Origin: Acytostelium subglobosum LB1
Lineage: Eukaryota > Evosea > Eumycetozoa > Acytosteliales > Acytosteliaceae
DNA length: 22,591 nucleotides
Direction: 5' to 3'
Assembly: GCF_000787575.1 (NCBI RefSeq)
Contig: NW_012236482.1
Location: forward strand, 2,470 to 25,060
Below the pieces are notes generated by a model. The model saw only the letters and a list, made by a program, of their open reading frames with translations, did no database searches and was not told where the DNA came from. Position 1 is the stretch's first letter. Each line of letters begins with the position of its first letter. Below, one piece after another: positions 1-10,540 of the stretch. A program made the position numbers and the translations under genes.

Positions 1-2722
1 TTGTCACTACTGATTGTTGTTGTTGAAGTGATGGTGGGGATAGAATATAATGTGTCATCACATCCTCTGAGTTAAAAAAAAAAAGAAAAAAATGATGCTC
101 TAGTTGGGCAAAAAAAAAATTGAATGGCACACCTGGTATGAGTAGGTCAACATTAGGTTGGTCTCCATCATCTCCAGCGTTTTGTTCAAGGTTGAGGAGG
201 TTGGTTGTGGCTTGATCAGGAGCTTGGGGCACAAGTTTGATACTGAACAAAGCGGCCAGAGTGTCTTTGTTCCTGTTGTGAAGTACCCAATGATCCTTTG
301 GCTGTATTTTGTCCCAGAGCGCTTTGCTGTACTCCCTCTTGTACATGCTCAATCGAATGAACTTGGTTATGATCTGCTGTGTCATCATTGAGACACCATT
401 GCTTGTACCATTGGTGGCGTTGATCTTGATTGACTTGTTAATCTTGTGGCAACCTGTTACAATGATATTTAAAGATGTTAGCTGTGTGCTGACTGTCGTG
501 GCGTCACCGACTTGTTGATATGTGTGCGGCATGATCATACCTTCAAGGCTAAAGTTAGAGAACAGTTCCAAGTTTCCAAACTTGTGAAGGTAAAAGCCAA
601 AGTGGTACGTGAACACGTGCGAGTAGGAGATGGCGCTGGTTGGGCCATACAGCGCGGCTAGATTGCTCATCCATACTTTGGCCATGGACATCCAATGCTT
701 CTCTGAGATCTTGCGGCTCTTCTTCACATTGAACGCAACGTTCAACAGTGAGTAGAGTTGAGCCCACGCAGTTCCAACAGCGACTGCTCTGAGACCCTGT
801 CCTTCGGTACATCGTTTGAAGAGGTCAATGAGTTTCTCGTAGTTGAAGAGGATCTGCTTGCACTCCTCAAAGTTCACCCTAGAGTGTCTGAATCGCTCCA
901 CAAGGCTAGCGTCTCCCTTCTGGATAAGTGATAACTTGATCCCCTTGAAGGTGTTCCAGACATCTGTCTCAACAGTCTGCAGGGGTACTCGGCCTCTGTA
1001 TTTCATAATGTCGATCAACAACCACCTGGTCTGTAGTTTGATCAATGACATCGCCACGTGCAGAAGGTCTGGAATGAATGATTTCATGGTAAGGAAATCA
1101 AGTATTGGATGATGCTGGATGTTGTAGTTTGTTAGCAAAAATGTCTGATTGTGATTTAATGATTGATCGCGATTGGATGTGATGAATGAGCAGAGTTGAG
1201 TGAGTGAATGATTGAGTGAGTGTCTTACCTTGTGGCCGTAGGCCAATGCTGGGTTCTTCTCGTTTGGTTTAACACCTGATAGTAGTCGTTGTTGGTGACT
1301 TGGAATTGAACAATCGTGAAGTTGATCTTTGGTGACGTTGCACCAAGGGCAACGATACTTGGTCTGTGACATCCATACAGCATACAATCCAAACATTTCC
1401 AGGAGCAGCGCCATGTCAGCAACGACTACTGGCTCGATTGAATATCGTCTGTTGTGCATTAATTGTTGCTATGTTAGTGATTGAATGTACACGTGTTTGT
1501 TTGCAAGTATACATACATGTCCTGTGACTGTTCATTGTCATCTTTGATATCGTCTGATGTCATAAAGAACTTTTGTCTGCCTTGGAGCAGTTGTCTAAGC
1601 TCTGAGATAAAGTTCTCAAGCTGCACTGTCAGAGTCTGGTGTAACTCGTCGCCGACATACGCCAAGAAGATGTGACTGTCATATGGACACTTGACCCTCA
1701 TCTTGGTCTTTGATGCATAGATGAGTTGGACGCAACCAATGACCAACTTTTGATTGTTTGAAAGTGTGCATCCATCAATACTGATCTTCAGAAAGATCTT
1801 CTCTGCCTTGTATGCTCTCTGGCCTGGTGGGGTCGCTGCATTTCCAACAGTGACCTTGACCACAGGCTTCTTAGTCTTGTCTAGATTCGCTCGCTCCTCC
1901 TTGAGCATGAGACGCACCAAGTTGGTGAGTGGTACATACGTCCCATCAGTCTGTTCTTTGATATTGTACTTGTTTACGATCTCTGTGTTTGAGAATGAAT
2001 GAATAATTATTAATAATTGAAAGGTTAATGAATTGATGTATATATGTATTAATGTTTGTATGTATGAATGAATGAATGAATGAATGAATGAATGAATGAA
2101 TGAATGTGTGAGTGATGTTGATCAAATAAGAAGTGATAGAATTAATTATTAAATGAATTAAAAAAAAATCCATGTTGTTGAATATAATGGTGGGTGGTGG
2201 TGATCATTCATTCATTCAATCAATCACAATTTCTAACTTACCTTGTTGTAGAGCTTTAACCTTATCTAGAGAGTATTCTTTCTTATTCAGACACAACTTC
2301 TCGAGGAACTCCTTCCACAGGTGGTCTGAAATCATGAACAGATCTTTGACTGCAGCAATATCGTCAAGTGGAACAAACTTATTGGCCTCGCGCAATCGCT
2401 CTTTCATCTCATCTTTGCAAACAGTACAGACAAGTGGTGAACAATCTGGATGATCGCGATGGTAATGCAGTGCTAGGTTGGCTGGTGAATACATTTTACC
2501 AGTTGAATGGCTTTTACAAATGTTGTGTGGACATCGAACACCTTTGGCTTGTTTGGCACTGGACTCATCCTCTACCTTCTTTCTCTTCAAGCAACCAGGA
2601 CATTGGTCAGAACAATGGTGATGCACGCTTTTCTCATGCCTCAACAGTTTGGCTTCTCTCTTGAAGTCATGTCCTGTATTTATGCATGGAGGTGTGTGTT
2701 CACACCTGAACTCCTTTGCCAT
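1..2722 (-). CDS. Zinc-finger protein with DDE-transposase-like layout, C-terminus cut by window edge
   Basis: Model: complement(join(<1..66, 133..1114, 1229..1448, 1517..1982, 2242..2722)). All splice sites are GT..AG and phases agree; about 738 residues are visible. Residues 1-102 hold two copies of one zinc module: C7-C13-H29-H34 with C41/C44, then C64-C69-H86-H91 with C99/C102. A CPWC pair follows at 349-352. Acidic residues lie in strand-like or helix contexts: D230 in KISIDG, D405 in IPDLLH, and E580 in FSNFSLEG just after H560 and an HKFGNL segment. This D, CxxC, D, H..E order is known from RNase H-fold DDE transposases, including RAG1/Transib and large uncharacterised zinc-finger families of protists and invertebrates; assignment here is inference. 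No terminal inverted repeats are visible, and the introns suggest a settled or domesticated copy. The 66-bp last intron is divisible by three, so retaining it would also keep frame. Strong evidence for a gene, moderate for the family. Confidence 0.6.
2064..2106. repeat. ATGA tetranucleotide microsatellite
   Basis: About 10.75 uninterrupted copies of ATGA lie inside the first intron (1983-2241) of the zinc-finger gene. On the minus strand it reads as a His/Ser/Phe/Ile periodic frame, which is not a protein. Confidence 0.9.
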
Positions 2723-3112
2723 GTTGGCAATAATTAATTAACTATTATTGTCTGCAGTAATAAGTAAGTAAGCTATATAGTTATCTATTAAGGATTAGAG
2801 CTGTTGTGTACTCATACAAGTGAGGGACAAACATGAGTTTACATACACCAGTTCAGGCTCCTGCTTCACCATACACATGACCATACACTTTGATCAATAA
2901 ATGTTCAACTTTTATTTGTATCACACACCTATCTGATTATGTGTACAATCAACAATCCCACACCCACACACTTGTGTGCGGGGGAAAGGGACAAACATGA
3001 ATCCATCAGCGTGTACATCTACAGGAATCGATCTATATATAATATGTGACTGTTGAACCTATTCTTACAAAGTATAGCTTGTAGAGACATTATTTCCCAT
3101 TACACGCCAAGA

Positions 3113-3195
3113 GTCGCACTCCAACTGCCACCAACGTCTCGATAACACCTACAATTGACATACCAACAGACTCAACACATCAAGGTGAATCGATA
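3113..3195 (+). repeat. Diverged direct repeat, copy 1
   Basis: This unit begins GTCGCACTCCA and ends near AATCGATA. It aligns along its length, with small gaps, to 3286-3367. The end of each copy contains a CATCAAGRTGAA core followed by CGATA. Confidence 0.65.
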
Positions 3196-3285
3196 GATAT
3201 ATTGTACATCACTTCTGAAGCTATTCTTTAGCAACACATTCAACAACAGCCAGGATACACTCACATTGTGGCATCAACTACGATC

Positions 3286-3367
3286 GTCGCACTCCACTGA
3301 TCACCAACATCGTCCAACAAACACCTATGACACATCATCAGACTCGACCCATCAAGATGAAACGATA
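3286..3367 (+). repeat. Direct repeat, copy 2, immediately upstream of the FNIP gene
   Basis: This copy aligns to 3113-3195 over its full length. Its last 43 bases (3325-3367) match 4456-4499 far more closely, with only a handful of differences. The core contains an ATGAAACGATACAT string that may be, or may once have been, the start of a FNIP reading frame. Confidence 0.7.
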
Positions 3368-3381
3368 CATAAGAGGCAGAG

Positions 3382-4436
3382 ATGTTCGCACGCCTGACCA
3401 GGGAGAACAAGCATCTGACACTGCAGTGTGTCACGGTGGCCTGCCACAGTCGTATCTACACCCTGCATGATTTCGGCGACGTCCCCGCCTACTGCACCAC
3501 GCTGTACTACTGCTTCGATTAGCAGGATCGCGATCTCAGTAGCATTCCCGAGCACATCTACATGTTGTTCTTCAAGAAGCGTGTTGATGGCCAGATGCAC
3601 GGATCAATACCGACCTCGGTCACACGACTGAAGCTTGACAGCAAGTGCTTCCATCTGCTGACATCGGCCGCGATGGAGGCGGTTGCAGCAGGCTCGTTGA
3701 CCTACCTCAGTCTGGAGCATCCTGGCACGGAGCAACAACAACCCAGACGATGATGGATAGGACAACAATGTATGTCACTGCAGACAGCGGACACCTACCA
3801 GTCCATTGACCAACTCTTAGAACACCAAAGGTGTCAGACACCGTCACCTCAATTCTGCTCCAGGATTCAAACCAACCATTCCTCAAGGGATCTTTGCCAC
3901 GATCTCTGACGCACTTGGAGATTGGTGCTCCCTTCGACCAACGNTTGGACGATGGCGATGGGGGATCTATCCTCCCCGCTGCTCTGAGGACCCTCTACAT
4001 ATGGGGGCCATTCAACCAACTGTTACCACCTGGTGCACTTCCATCATCGTTGACCTTGCTCAACCTGAGCGACACCTACATCCATGATCACAACCTCGTT
4101 CCTGGGTCGCTCCCGCCGTCATTAATCACGCTCTCCATTGCGTCGCTCCAAATGCGACCGGGTTTTCTTCCGCCATCATTGACCGACCTCACGATTGTCA
4201 ACAGTCGCGATCGCGAAGATATCCCTCCTGGGACAATCACGTCCGCTCTTAAGAAGTTGAATATTCACTTAATGAACGAAGCGATGTACCCGGGCTCTAT
4301 CCCTCCAACACTGACATCGTTGTCCATAGGCTCGTTCGATATCTCAATCATTGCCAACGCCTCCTCGTCTGATGGTCGAGATCTACACCCATGGGCAACT
4401 CGATTGCAGTCATCCAGGATGCTGGCTGTGCAATAA
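3382..4436 (+). pseudogene. FNIP-repeat gene, apparently broken
   Basis: From 3810 to the stop at 4436 one frame encodes five or six tandem units of about 22 residues with the pattern (F)N..xPG.lPpSLt.L.i, for example PGSLPPSLITLSI, PGFLPPSLTDLTI and PGSIPPTLTSLSI. This is the FNIP/leucine-rich-like repeat typical of Dictyostelium proteins, which usually follow an F-box-like or divergent N-terminus. Upstream, a different frame starting at ATG 3382 has a plausible N-terminal region but is interrupted by TAG at 3520-3522, resumes in the same frame, and ends at TGA 3751. The repeat frame itself has a TGA at 3807. One in-frame stop plus a frame change point to a pseudogene. Unrecognised introns or draft errors (an N at about 3944) could explain part of it. 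Function is unknown; such repeats form scaffolds for protein contacts. Confidence 0.6.
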
Positions 4437-4455
4437 TCGACTATGGGGTTGAGCA

Positions 4456-4499
4456 CTATGACACATCAAAAGACTCGACACATCAAGATGAAGCGATAC
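4456..4499 (+). repeat. Direct repeat, copy 3, immediately downstream of the FNIP gene
   Basis: This 44-bp stretch (CTATGACACATC...GATGAAGCGATA) is nearly the same as 3325-3367. The pair therefore brackets the FNIP gene in direct orientation at a spacing of about 1.13 kb. Confidence 0.75.
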
Positions 4500-4984
4500 A
4501 TATAATATTCATCGTCTTTGGAACAATCTACATCAACTTTGGTCAACGACATTAAACTACACAGGTAAATACCAATTGGTCCGAGGACGCCCAAACACCC
4601 AAGACGAGGCCAACAAAGTCCTCCAATAGTGGAGACCGGTGCCCATCACACTATATAGTGGATGTACCAAGAAGGGAACACACTACTGGTTACCTCGATC
4701 GATCTGGGACCAACACATGACAATAGGTCGCATCCTCCATCTTTTACCCGTGCTGCCCAAGACATACTGAAGATGACAAAGACGATTCTGGAAAGGGGTA
4801 CAGCAAATGAGCCAACGCCAGCAAATAGAACGGTGATATCAGTACGTTACCGATGAGATTGAGTACGATGGTAACGAAGAGGTTTGGTTCATGACTCCGA
4901 TACAGGCATTCAAGGTAAGAGGTAAATGGTTATTATCGATTCATATCCACTTACTGATGACCATTCTTAATAAAATGACATTCT
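4500..4984 (+). pseudogene. Decayed coding fragments, no recognised family
   Basis: No intact gene is seen here. Two fragments have coding flavour. One is an open frame from ATG 4662 to TGA 4856. The other, in another frame, covers about 4842-4915, contains DEIEYDGNEEVWFMTP and ends at a good GT donor after FK (CAAG|GTAAGA). A TGA at 4854-4856 separates them. An AATAAA is present at about 4971. The stretch could be a degenerate neighbour of the FNIP gene, a poorly modelled small gene, or noise. I cannot give a function. Confidence 0.25.
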
Positions 4985-6302
4985 TTATGAACGACTGGTC
5001 ACTTCATTATCATCATCATCATCAGTCTGTCTTGAACGTCCAAATCGTGAGAAACGATCTCCTTCGTCCTTCTTGTTGTCTCCTCCATTGTCAATGTGAA
5101 ATATGGTTGTTCTCTGACCAAAGTGCCTATCATTGTTGTTGTTCTTTGAATGACCGTTGTATTTGATAGCTCCACGTCCCTTGAATGTCTTTCCCTCGCC
5201 AATCACTCCTGAATCTCTAAGTGGCTGCCAGGGAGTCTTTGAACGATCCTTTAGCCGATCCATGGATCCACTTCTGGACCTGGATCGATCTCGGTCCGAC
5301 TTGTCCTTTGAACGACCTCGTTTCCTTTCCTTCCTCTTTCTAGTAGATTCGCCTTCATCGCTACTATTGCCATCATCATCATCATCATCATCATCACTTC
5401 TAGATCTTTTCTCTTTCTTTCTTTCACGCCTAGCTCTCCTTTCTTCTTTCTTCCTCTTTCTCCTATCCTTGCGTTTTTTCCTCTCTTCCTCGCTGTCAGT
5501 ACTACTATTGCTTGAACTAGAGTCGCTCTCTACATCTTCTTTTTTTACTTGTGCTACCGAATCATCAGTTAGTAGTTCCTACAAGTTGACAACACAGACT
5601 ACAGTCGCTAACTGTGCGTGACACACATACCCTTTCGAATCAGCTCTCCACAATGGGAAATCTTGACGTCAGCGAAAGGTTTATCGTTCTGACCAGTTAA
5701 CACTGAGTTTAGAATGTCAACGATAGCCTTGCCATCGACCACTCTTCCAAATACTACATGTTTGCTATTTGTTGGTTATGTTGGTTAGTTTCTAATGCCT
5801 ATCATCTGTTATCCTCTACGACTACGACTACACATACCCATCAAGATGAGGTGCAGCATTGGTAGTGATGAAGAACTGTGAGCCGTTTGTGTTTGGACCT
5901 GCGTTAGCCATTGACAACAAGTATGGCTCGCTGTGCGTCTTCTTAAAGTTCTCATCATCAAAGCGATGTCCATAGATTGACTCACCGCCAGTGCCATTCT
6001 TGTTCTGAAAGTCACCACCCTGTATCATAAAGTTCTTGATAATACGATGGAATGGACTACCCTTGTAGTGAAGACGTAGTTGAAGTCGTTGTGACAGACC
6101 CTTCTCACCTGTGCAAAGACATCTAAAGTTCTCTGCTGTAATCGGTGTAATATCTGTATACAACTCAAATATTATCCTACCAACTATAGATTGATTGATT
6201 AATAACATATACAATGATGATGATGAATATGATGATCAAATAATACATACTCTGCTTTGAATCAATCTCCACATCAAAGAACGTTCGAGGTCTATCTGTC
6301 AT
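4985..6302 (-). CDS. SR-type nuclear cyclophilin (peptidyl-prolyl isomerase)
   Basis: Model: complement(join(4985..5553, 5631..5764, 5838..6183, 6251..6302)), 366 residues. The N-terminal half (about 7-177) is a complete cyclophilin domain with [25 protein letters not shown] (catalytic Arg and the Phe/Gln of the active site), GSQFFITT and HLDGKHVVFG. The Trp that contacts cyclosporin in cyclophilin A is His here, as in other SR-cyclophilins. The C-terminal half is a charged low-complexity tail with an Asp run, Lys/Arg-rich blocks and an RSRSRS stretch. [13 protein letters not shown] motif follows, similar to the short conserved motif of CypG/SR-cyclophilins. The domain order predicts a nuclear-speckle protein associated with pre-mRNA splicing. 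Its start lies only 56 bp from the stop of upstream bystin. Family assignment is firm; the exact orthologue is not. Confidence 0.9.
5554..5630 (-). promoter_or_regulatory. Cyclophilin intron 3 with TACTAAC branch-point match
   Basis: Only a splice to the acceptor after 5554 keeps the cyclophilin frame. A nearer-donor TAG acceptor (exon would start at 5580) brings in a stop. On the minus strand a TACTAAC string (5568-5574) sits about 15 nt before the chosen acceptor, which supports the choice. The skipped acceptor could allow a non-productive alternative transcript. Confidence 0.6.
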
Positions 6303-6351
6303 TGTTATTTGTTTGAGAGCTTTGTTTAATGGTGAGAATATTGGGTCAACT

Positions 6352-6357
6352 TTTATT
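6352..6357 (-). terminator. Bystin polyadenylation signal AATAAA
   Basis: AATAAA starts two bases after the bystin stop codon, within the 56-bp spacer before the cyclophilin start. Cleavage some 15-25 nt further on would fall just upstream of, or at, the cyclophilin ATG. Confidence 0.5.
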
Positions 6358-6358
6358 A

Positions 6359-7850
6359 TTATCCAGACATTGTTACATCTCCTCCTTTGTTGTTGCTGAT
6401 GTTGTTGTTGGGGAATATCTCTCTCCTTATTTCATTGGTGATGATGTGATGCGTCTGATGTCTCAACAGAGTACGTATGGCCTCCTTCTGATCGGTCTTG
6501 ATGTCATTCTTGAAACGTTGCACAAAGACCAACAGGGAATGGTGCCATAAAACGGGCAATTGACGACGCTCTTCGTTGAAGGAGACAAAATGACGAACCA
6601 AAGCATCGATCACTCGGTAGGGCAGAGAATACTTCTTGTCTATAAGTGTCCTGATAAAGATGCTGGTGGCTCCATTGTACTCTGTGAGTCCCGCAAGTTT
6701 GATGAGGGCCACTGAAGAATGTAACACGGGGATGGAGACCTTGGCCACAACGCTTGCCACGATCTTTGCCTCGAGCAGTGTGCAGTCGCCACCCTCGGCC
6801 AATGGCAACAGAATGGCCTTGTAGAAGGCCTGTGGTCTATAGAGTGATTTCTTCAACGCCATGTAATAGTGGAAGTTGAGCTTCTTATGATCGGCAATAT
6901 CATCCCTTATCTTTGGAAGTAACACAATAGAGAGGAATCTATAATAATGAATACCTTGTTGTAAGTAACTCATTGTACAATGAACAAAGTTTGGATAGGT
7001 ATACATACCTTTGGGTTAGTTTGGCATTTGTTCCCATACAGAACAACTTGGTGGCAACGAATGTAGCATTTGGAGACCACTTGTCTGGACGTGTTAGGTA
7101 GAGCAAGTCCTCCCAGTTGGCAAAGTTTGGAAGGATACGGAATGCACGAGGGATCTTTCCTGCCGTGTACGAATGCAGCAAAAGACCAACCTTTGTGAAG
7201 ACATCCACCACCTTTGGATCGAGTTGGTTCTTGGGATCGACAGTCTTAGCCTCTTGTTCCTTCAGCTTGCTCTCAATGAGTTCACCCAGTGTGAAACGGA
7301 TGCCACCTTTGGTGCCAACACCACCATGTCCATTCATAAACATGGACAGAATCTTCTCGTCCTCAGCGTCAATCTCTTCGATGATCTCCTCGTCAAAGTC
7401 ACGCTCGTTGTCATCATTTCCAAAGTCATCAAAGTTATCTTCGTTGTCGCCTTCGTCGTCACGGTAAATGGATGGATCCTCCTCTTCCTCCAAATCGTCT
7501 TGGAATGAGAGCAGACGTGATTGTTGACGCTCACGCTCACCCTGTGTTGTTGTGCTGCCCCTGCTGCTGTTGGCTGCGACCTTTGCTAGAATAGACTCTT
7601 CAATCTCCTCATCGTTGATCTCTTGCTGTTGCTCTCTTATTGCTGACATGATTTTCTTTGACAACTGTTTTGGTATGACGGACTCTGTCTCGTCTACGTA
7701 TTCATCATTGATATCGTTTCTCTTTTTCTTGAGCATACCCTTTCCTGTCCTCTCTCTTGACACCTTGTGAGCATTCTGTGAATCGACAATCTGTTTTCCC
7801 AATGGGTCATGTCTTGGTGCAATCTTTCTAGTTATCTTTTCTTTTCCCAT
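6359..7850 (-). CDS. bysl: Bystin / Enp1, 40S ribosomal subunit biogenesis factor
   Basis: Model: complement(join(6359..6938, 7009..7850)), one 70-bp intron, 473 residues, close to yeast Enp1 and somewhat longer than human bystin. The N-terminus ([20 protein letters not shown]) is basic. About residues 100-175 are acidic and disordered. The conserved bystin domain then follows, with [33 protein letters not shown], the [20 protein letters not shown] block, [20 protein letters not shown] and [20 protein letters not shown]. It ends in a short Asn-rich tail. The family acts in the nucleolus on late 18S rRNA processing and pre-40S export. The gene is divergent from the XRN-like nuclease, with 209 bp between start codons, so coordinated expression of two RNA-processing genes is possible. 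Identification is very secure. Confidence 0.96.
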
Positions 7851-8059
7851 TCTCTATATATATATATTTATTATTATTATATCTATCTCAATGATCATTA
7901 GGATAGAGAAAGAGAATCACTTTCGTTTTTGATGTGTGTATCAAAGCATTAAATTTATTTAAATTTGTTTTTTTTTCACAAACAAAACGAAAGGTGAACC
8001 CGTAATCATCAAGACAAAATAACAACCAATAATAACAACAACAAATAACAACAATAACG
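7851..8059. promoter_or_regulatory. Divergent promoter region, bystin / XRN-like nuclease
   Basis: 209 bp separate the two start codons. The region is AT-rich, with a TATATATATATA run next to the bystin start, a T-rich stretch around 7960-7976 and CAA-rich leader sequence before the XRN ATG. No specific factor site was recognised. Confidence 0.55.
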
Positions 8060-10512
8060 ATGGGTGTAAGTGGTCTCAATGGATATCTTGAGAAATACTT
8101 TGGCATTGTAGAACAACCTAGCTATCATGTCAAATCGAAACATTACTTTATAGACATGAATGGTCTCATTCATATGGTCCTCCGTCGTTCCAAATCCAAT
8201 GATATCGAACAAATCAAGCACAATCTATTGAGTTCGTTGCGCATTCATCTCAACCAGAAACACACACGCCAACTACAATCGGTGCATTACTATTTCGATG
8301 GACCTGGCACTAGATCAAAGATGGTGCTTCAAAGAAAGCGCCGGTCAAAGGTAACAATCACACATTTATACTCAAAGGTCCTCAATCCCATCCCTTCCAC
8401 TAACACCAAATGACTCACTATAGGCAGTGCCCGAGGAAAAGATAGATGCGATACATGCCACACCTGGAACCGACTTTATGGGACATCTAAAGCAAGCGGT
8501 ATCGGGATTCGCACAGGACTTGCTAAAGGAAACACAGAGCACTATAGACGAGATTTACTTGTCTGGCAGCGATCGATGGGGCGAAGGAGAGTACAAGATA
8601 TTCGAATATATCAATGGCAAACAGTGGGACAAATCAGAGGTACTATCCATCATGACATGTGACTCTGACACTATTCTCTTTGGTATGTATGTTTGCAACC
8701 CTTTGAGTACTCAATATGAGCTTTCCTGACTCCCCTACGATATCTACCACTGGAACAAATAGCACTCTTGTCAGATGCAAACATCAAGCTATTCAATATC
8801 CTTGGTACACAAATGAAGGATATCAATGAGTTGAAGTTCAGGATCACCTCTCGTGTCCCACACCGTACTCCAAGTAAGATTCATTACTTGGTTTGATCCA
8901 CTCAAACCGGAAGTCAACTAACTAACTGAACAACTCAAACCTAAACACAGAGCAAGTTCTCACAGACTTTGTATTTCTGAATCTGTTCAGAGGTAATGAC
9001 CTTTTACCATCACTTGGAAGGTTTGAGTTTCACTCAGTATGGAGGGCCTATACCAACAGCACAAGCACTGAGGGAATATACAACGCCGAACAATCTCAGA
9101 TCCATTGGCCATTGTTACTGGACGTCCTGTCCAAGAATCAGTTTGTAAGTACCCATCATGTGTAATTACACTTGGGCCATGCTATATATTACACACATAA
9201 TAATTAACAACACAATATATTAGGCTGGAGCTACACCTGCAAAGATTACTGCCAGGATAGAGTTTAAGAATATCTTGTCCTCATTGAATCGATTCTTGGG
9301 CAGAGTGGAGGATCGTCGTATCACTTGTCACGAGGTTTCTATTATCGATCCCAACACTGGTAAGAGTGAGACCATTCTGGCCATGGACGGTAGGAAGATT
9401 GGACCATTCTCTGTTGGTAAGCAAGGTGGCAGTGTCTCAGAGGATGAGCCCTACAAGGAGCTTTTAAACCCCGATCATCAATTCTGGACACACTACAAGG
9501 ACCAACTCAGTCCAGAACAATGGAGAAGGATTGAGGACATGTGCATTACCGCAAGCAAACAACTCTACACTAGGCAACAAGAGCTTCCCTCCATTGAACA
9601 TTTCCTCGAAGGTGTCATCTGGCAGATGGACTACTTGAGAGGCAAATGCACACACTTTGGCTATCACTATCGATTCTTTTCGACACCAGATATCACCGAC
9701 ATCAATCAATGTACCATTCCACCCAACTCGATCAAGTCGGATCCACTTCCTCCTCTTCAATTCTGTTTGGCCCTGACACATCCGATCAATAAGTATTTGG
9801 TCAACGATTCACTCCACTCGTTGTTTGACGAGTTGCCACACTTTGATACAGCAAGCCATATTCAAATCAATGTAAGTGGGTTCCACCTAGTTAACTAGCT
9901 AGATGTAGCAACACCAATACCAACACCTACAAATTCATATAGGCTTGGAAACAAGAGAATGCTTTGAAATCAATCAGTGAATCATTCAATAAGGTTCTCG
10001 ATCGATCAAAGTTGAGTCCCATGGAGTTGGATCATCTGCGGTTCAATCCAACACTTTGGTACAAGAGGGATGGAGAATCAATCTATTTACAGGAGGAGGT
10101 ACTGAATGTGGATAAAACACACACATACACAGAGCCAAAGCTCATTGGCAAGACCAATAACAACTCATCAACAAGGAACGTCACGGTGGTCACCAAGCTA
10201 CAGTCCTCACAGCAACAAGCAGCACCATATCGTCCAAGGAGTCAGATGATGAGCAACAATAATGCGCAATATAGACCAGCGACATCATCCAAACACAGTA
10301 GTGCAACATTCCAACATGGAAAACATGTTTCATCAAGTTGGACACCTCATCTTAACACTACCACGACGACAACGACAACCACAACTGCAACAACAAACAG
10401 TAATGGAAGCAGGAACTTTAACACCCTAAAACCATTCAATCATGTTTCGCCTCCAAGTCGCAACTTGACAAGAAATATTTCCAATCAACTGTTGTGGTTT
10501 TTGCGTAAATAA
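8060..10512 (+). CDS. Compact XRN-family 5'-3' exoribonuclease
   Basis: Model: join(8060..8350, 8424..8682, 8763..8873, 8951..9144, 9224..9871, 9943..10512), 690 residues, all GT..AG with agreeing phases. It begins with MGVSGLNGYL, the family's MGV start. It keeps the XRN signature and all acidic metal ligands I can place: D32 (FIDMNG), D80 (YYFDGPG) followed by the basic patch K..LQRKRR, TPGTDFM, E151/E153 (GEGEYKI), D177/D179 (CDSD) and D237 (GNDLLP). The domain therefore looks catalytically competent. It is much shorter than XRN1 and shorter than typical XRN2, diverges around these motifs (SGSDRWGEGE instead of the usual PGEGE context) and ends in a Gln/Thr/Asn-rich tail. It may be a third, lineage-specific XRN paralogue. 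Cytoplasmic or nuclear location cannot be told. Confidence 0.9.
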
Positions 10513-10540
10513 CGAACGAATATTCAAAACAAAAAAACAA

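Larger units (their letters stand above)
2723..3381. other. Gene-free, repeat-bearing spacer
   Basis: No open frame with coding character was found on either strand. The 14-nt string AGGGACAAACATGA occurs exactly twice, at 2823-2836 and 2987-3000. The right half holds two diverged copies of an 83-bp unit (separate entry). The stretch is probably the upstream region of the zinc-finger gene plus remains of duplicated FNIP-gene promoters. Confidence 0.5.

Noticed and set aside
2041-2106. Possible CRISPR-like or satellite array
   Set aside because: It is a simple tetranucleotide repeat without spacers, in a eukaryotic intron.
1946-2173. Minus-strand open frame with repeated IHSF units
   Set aside because: It is the translation of an ATGA microsatellite inside an intron.
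5157-5621. Plus-strand open frame rich in Ser and Leu
   Set aside because: It is the shadow of the Arg/Ser/Lys/Asp-rich tail of the minus-strand cyclophilin, with no initiation context or family.
7117-7508. Plus-strand open frames opposite bystin
   Set aside because: They are antisense of the conserved and acidic regions of bystin, with serine-rich composition only.
9464-9781. Minus-strand frame of 105 codons
   Set aside because: It lies opposite a well-supported exon of the XRN-like gene, with no domain or splice support.
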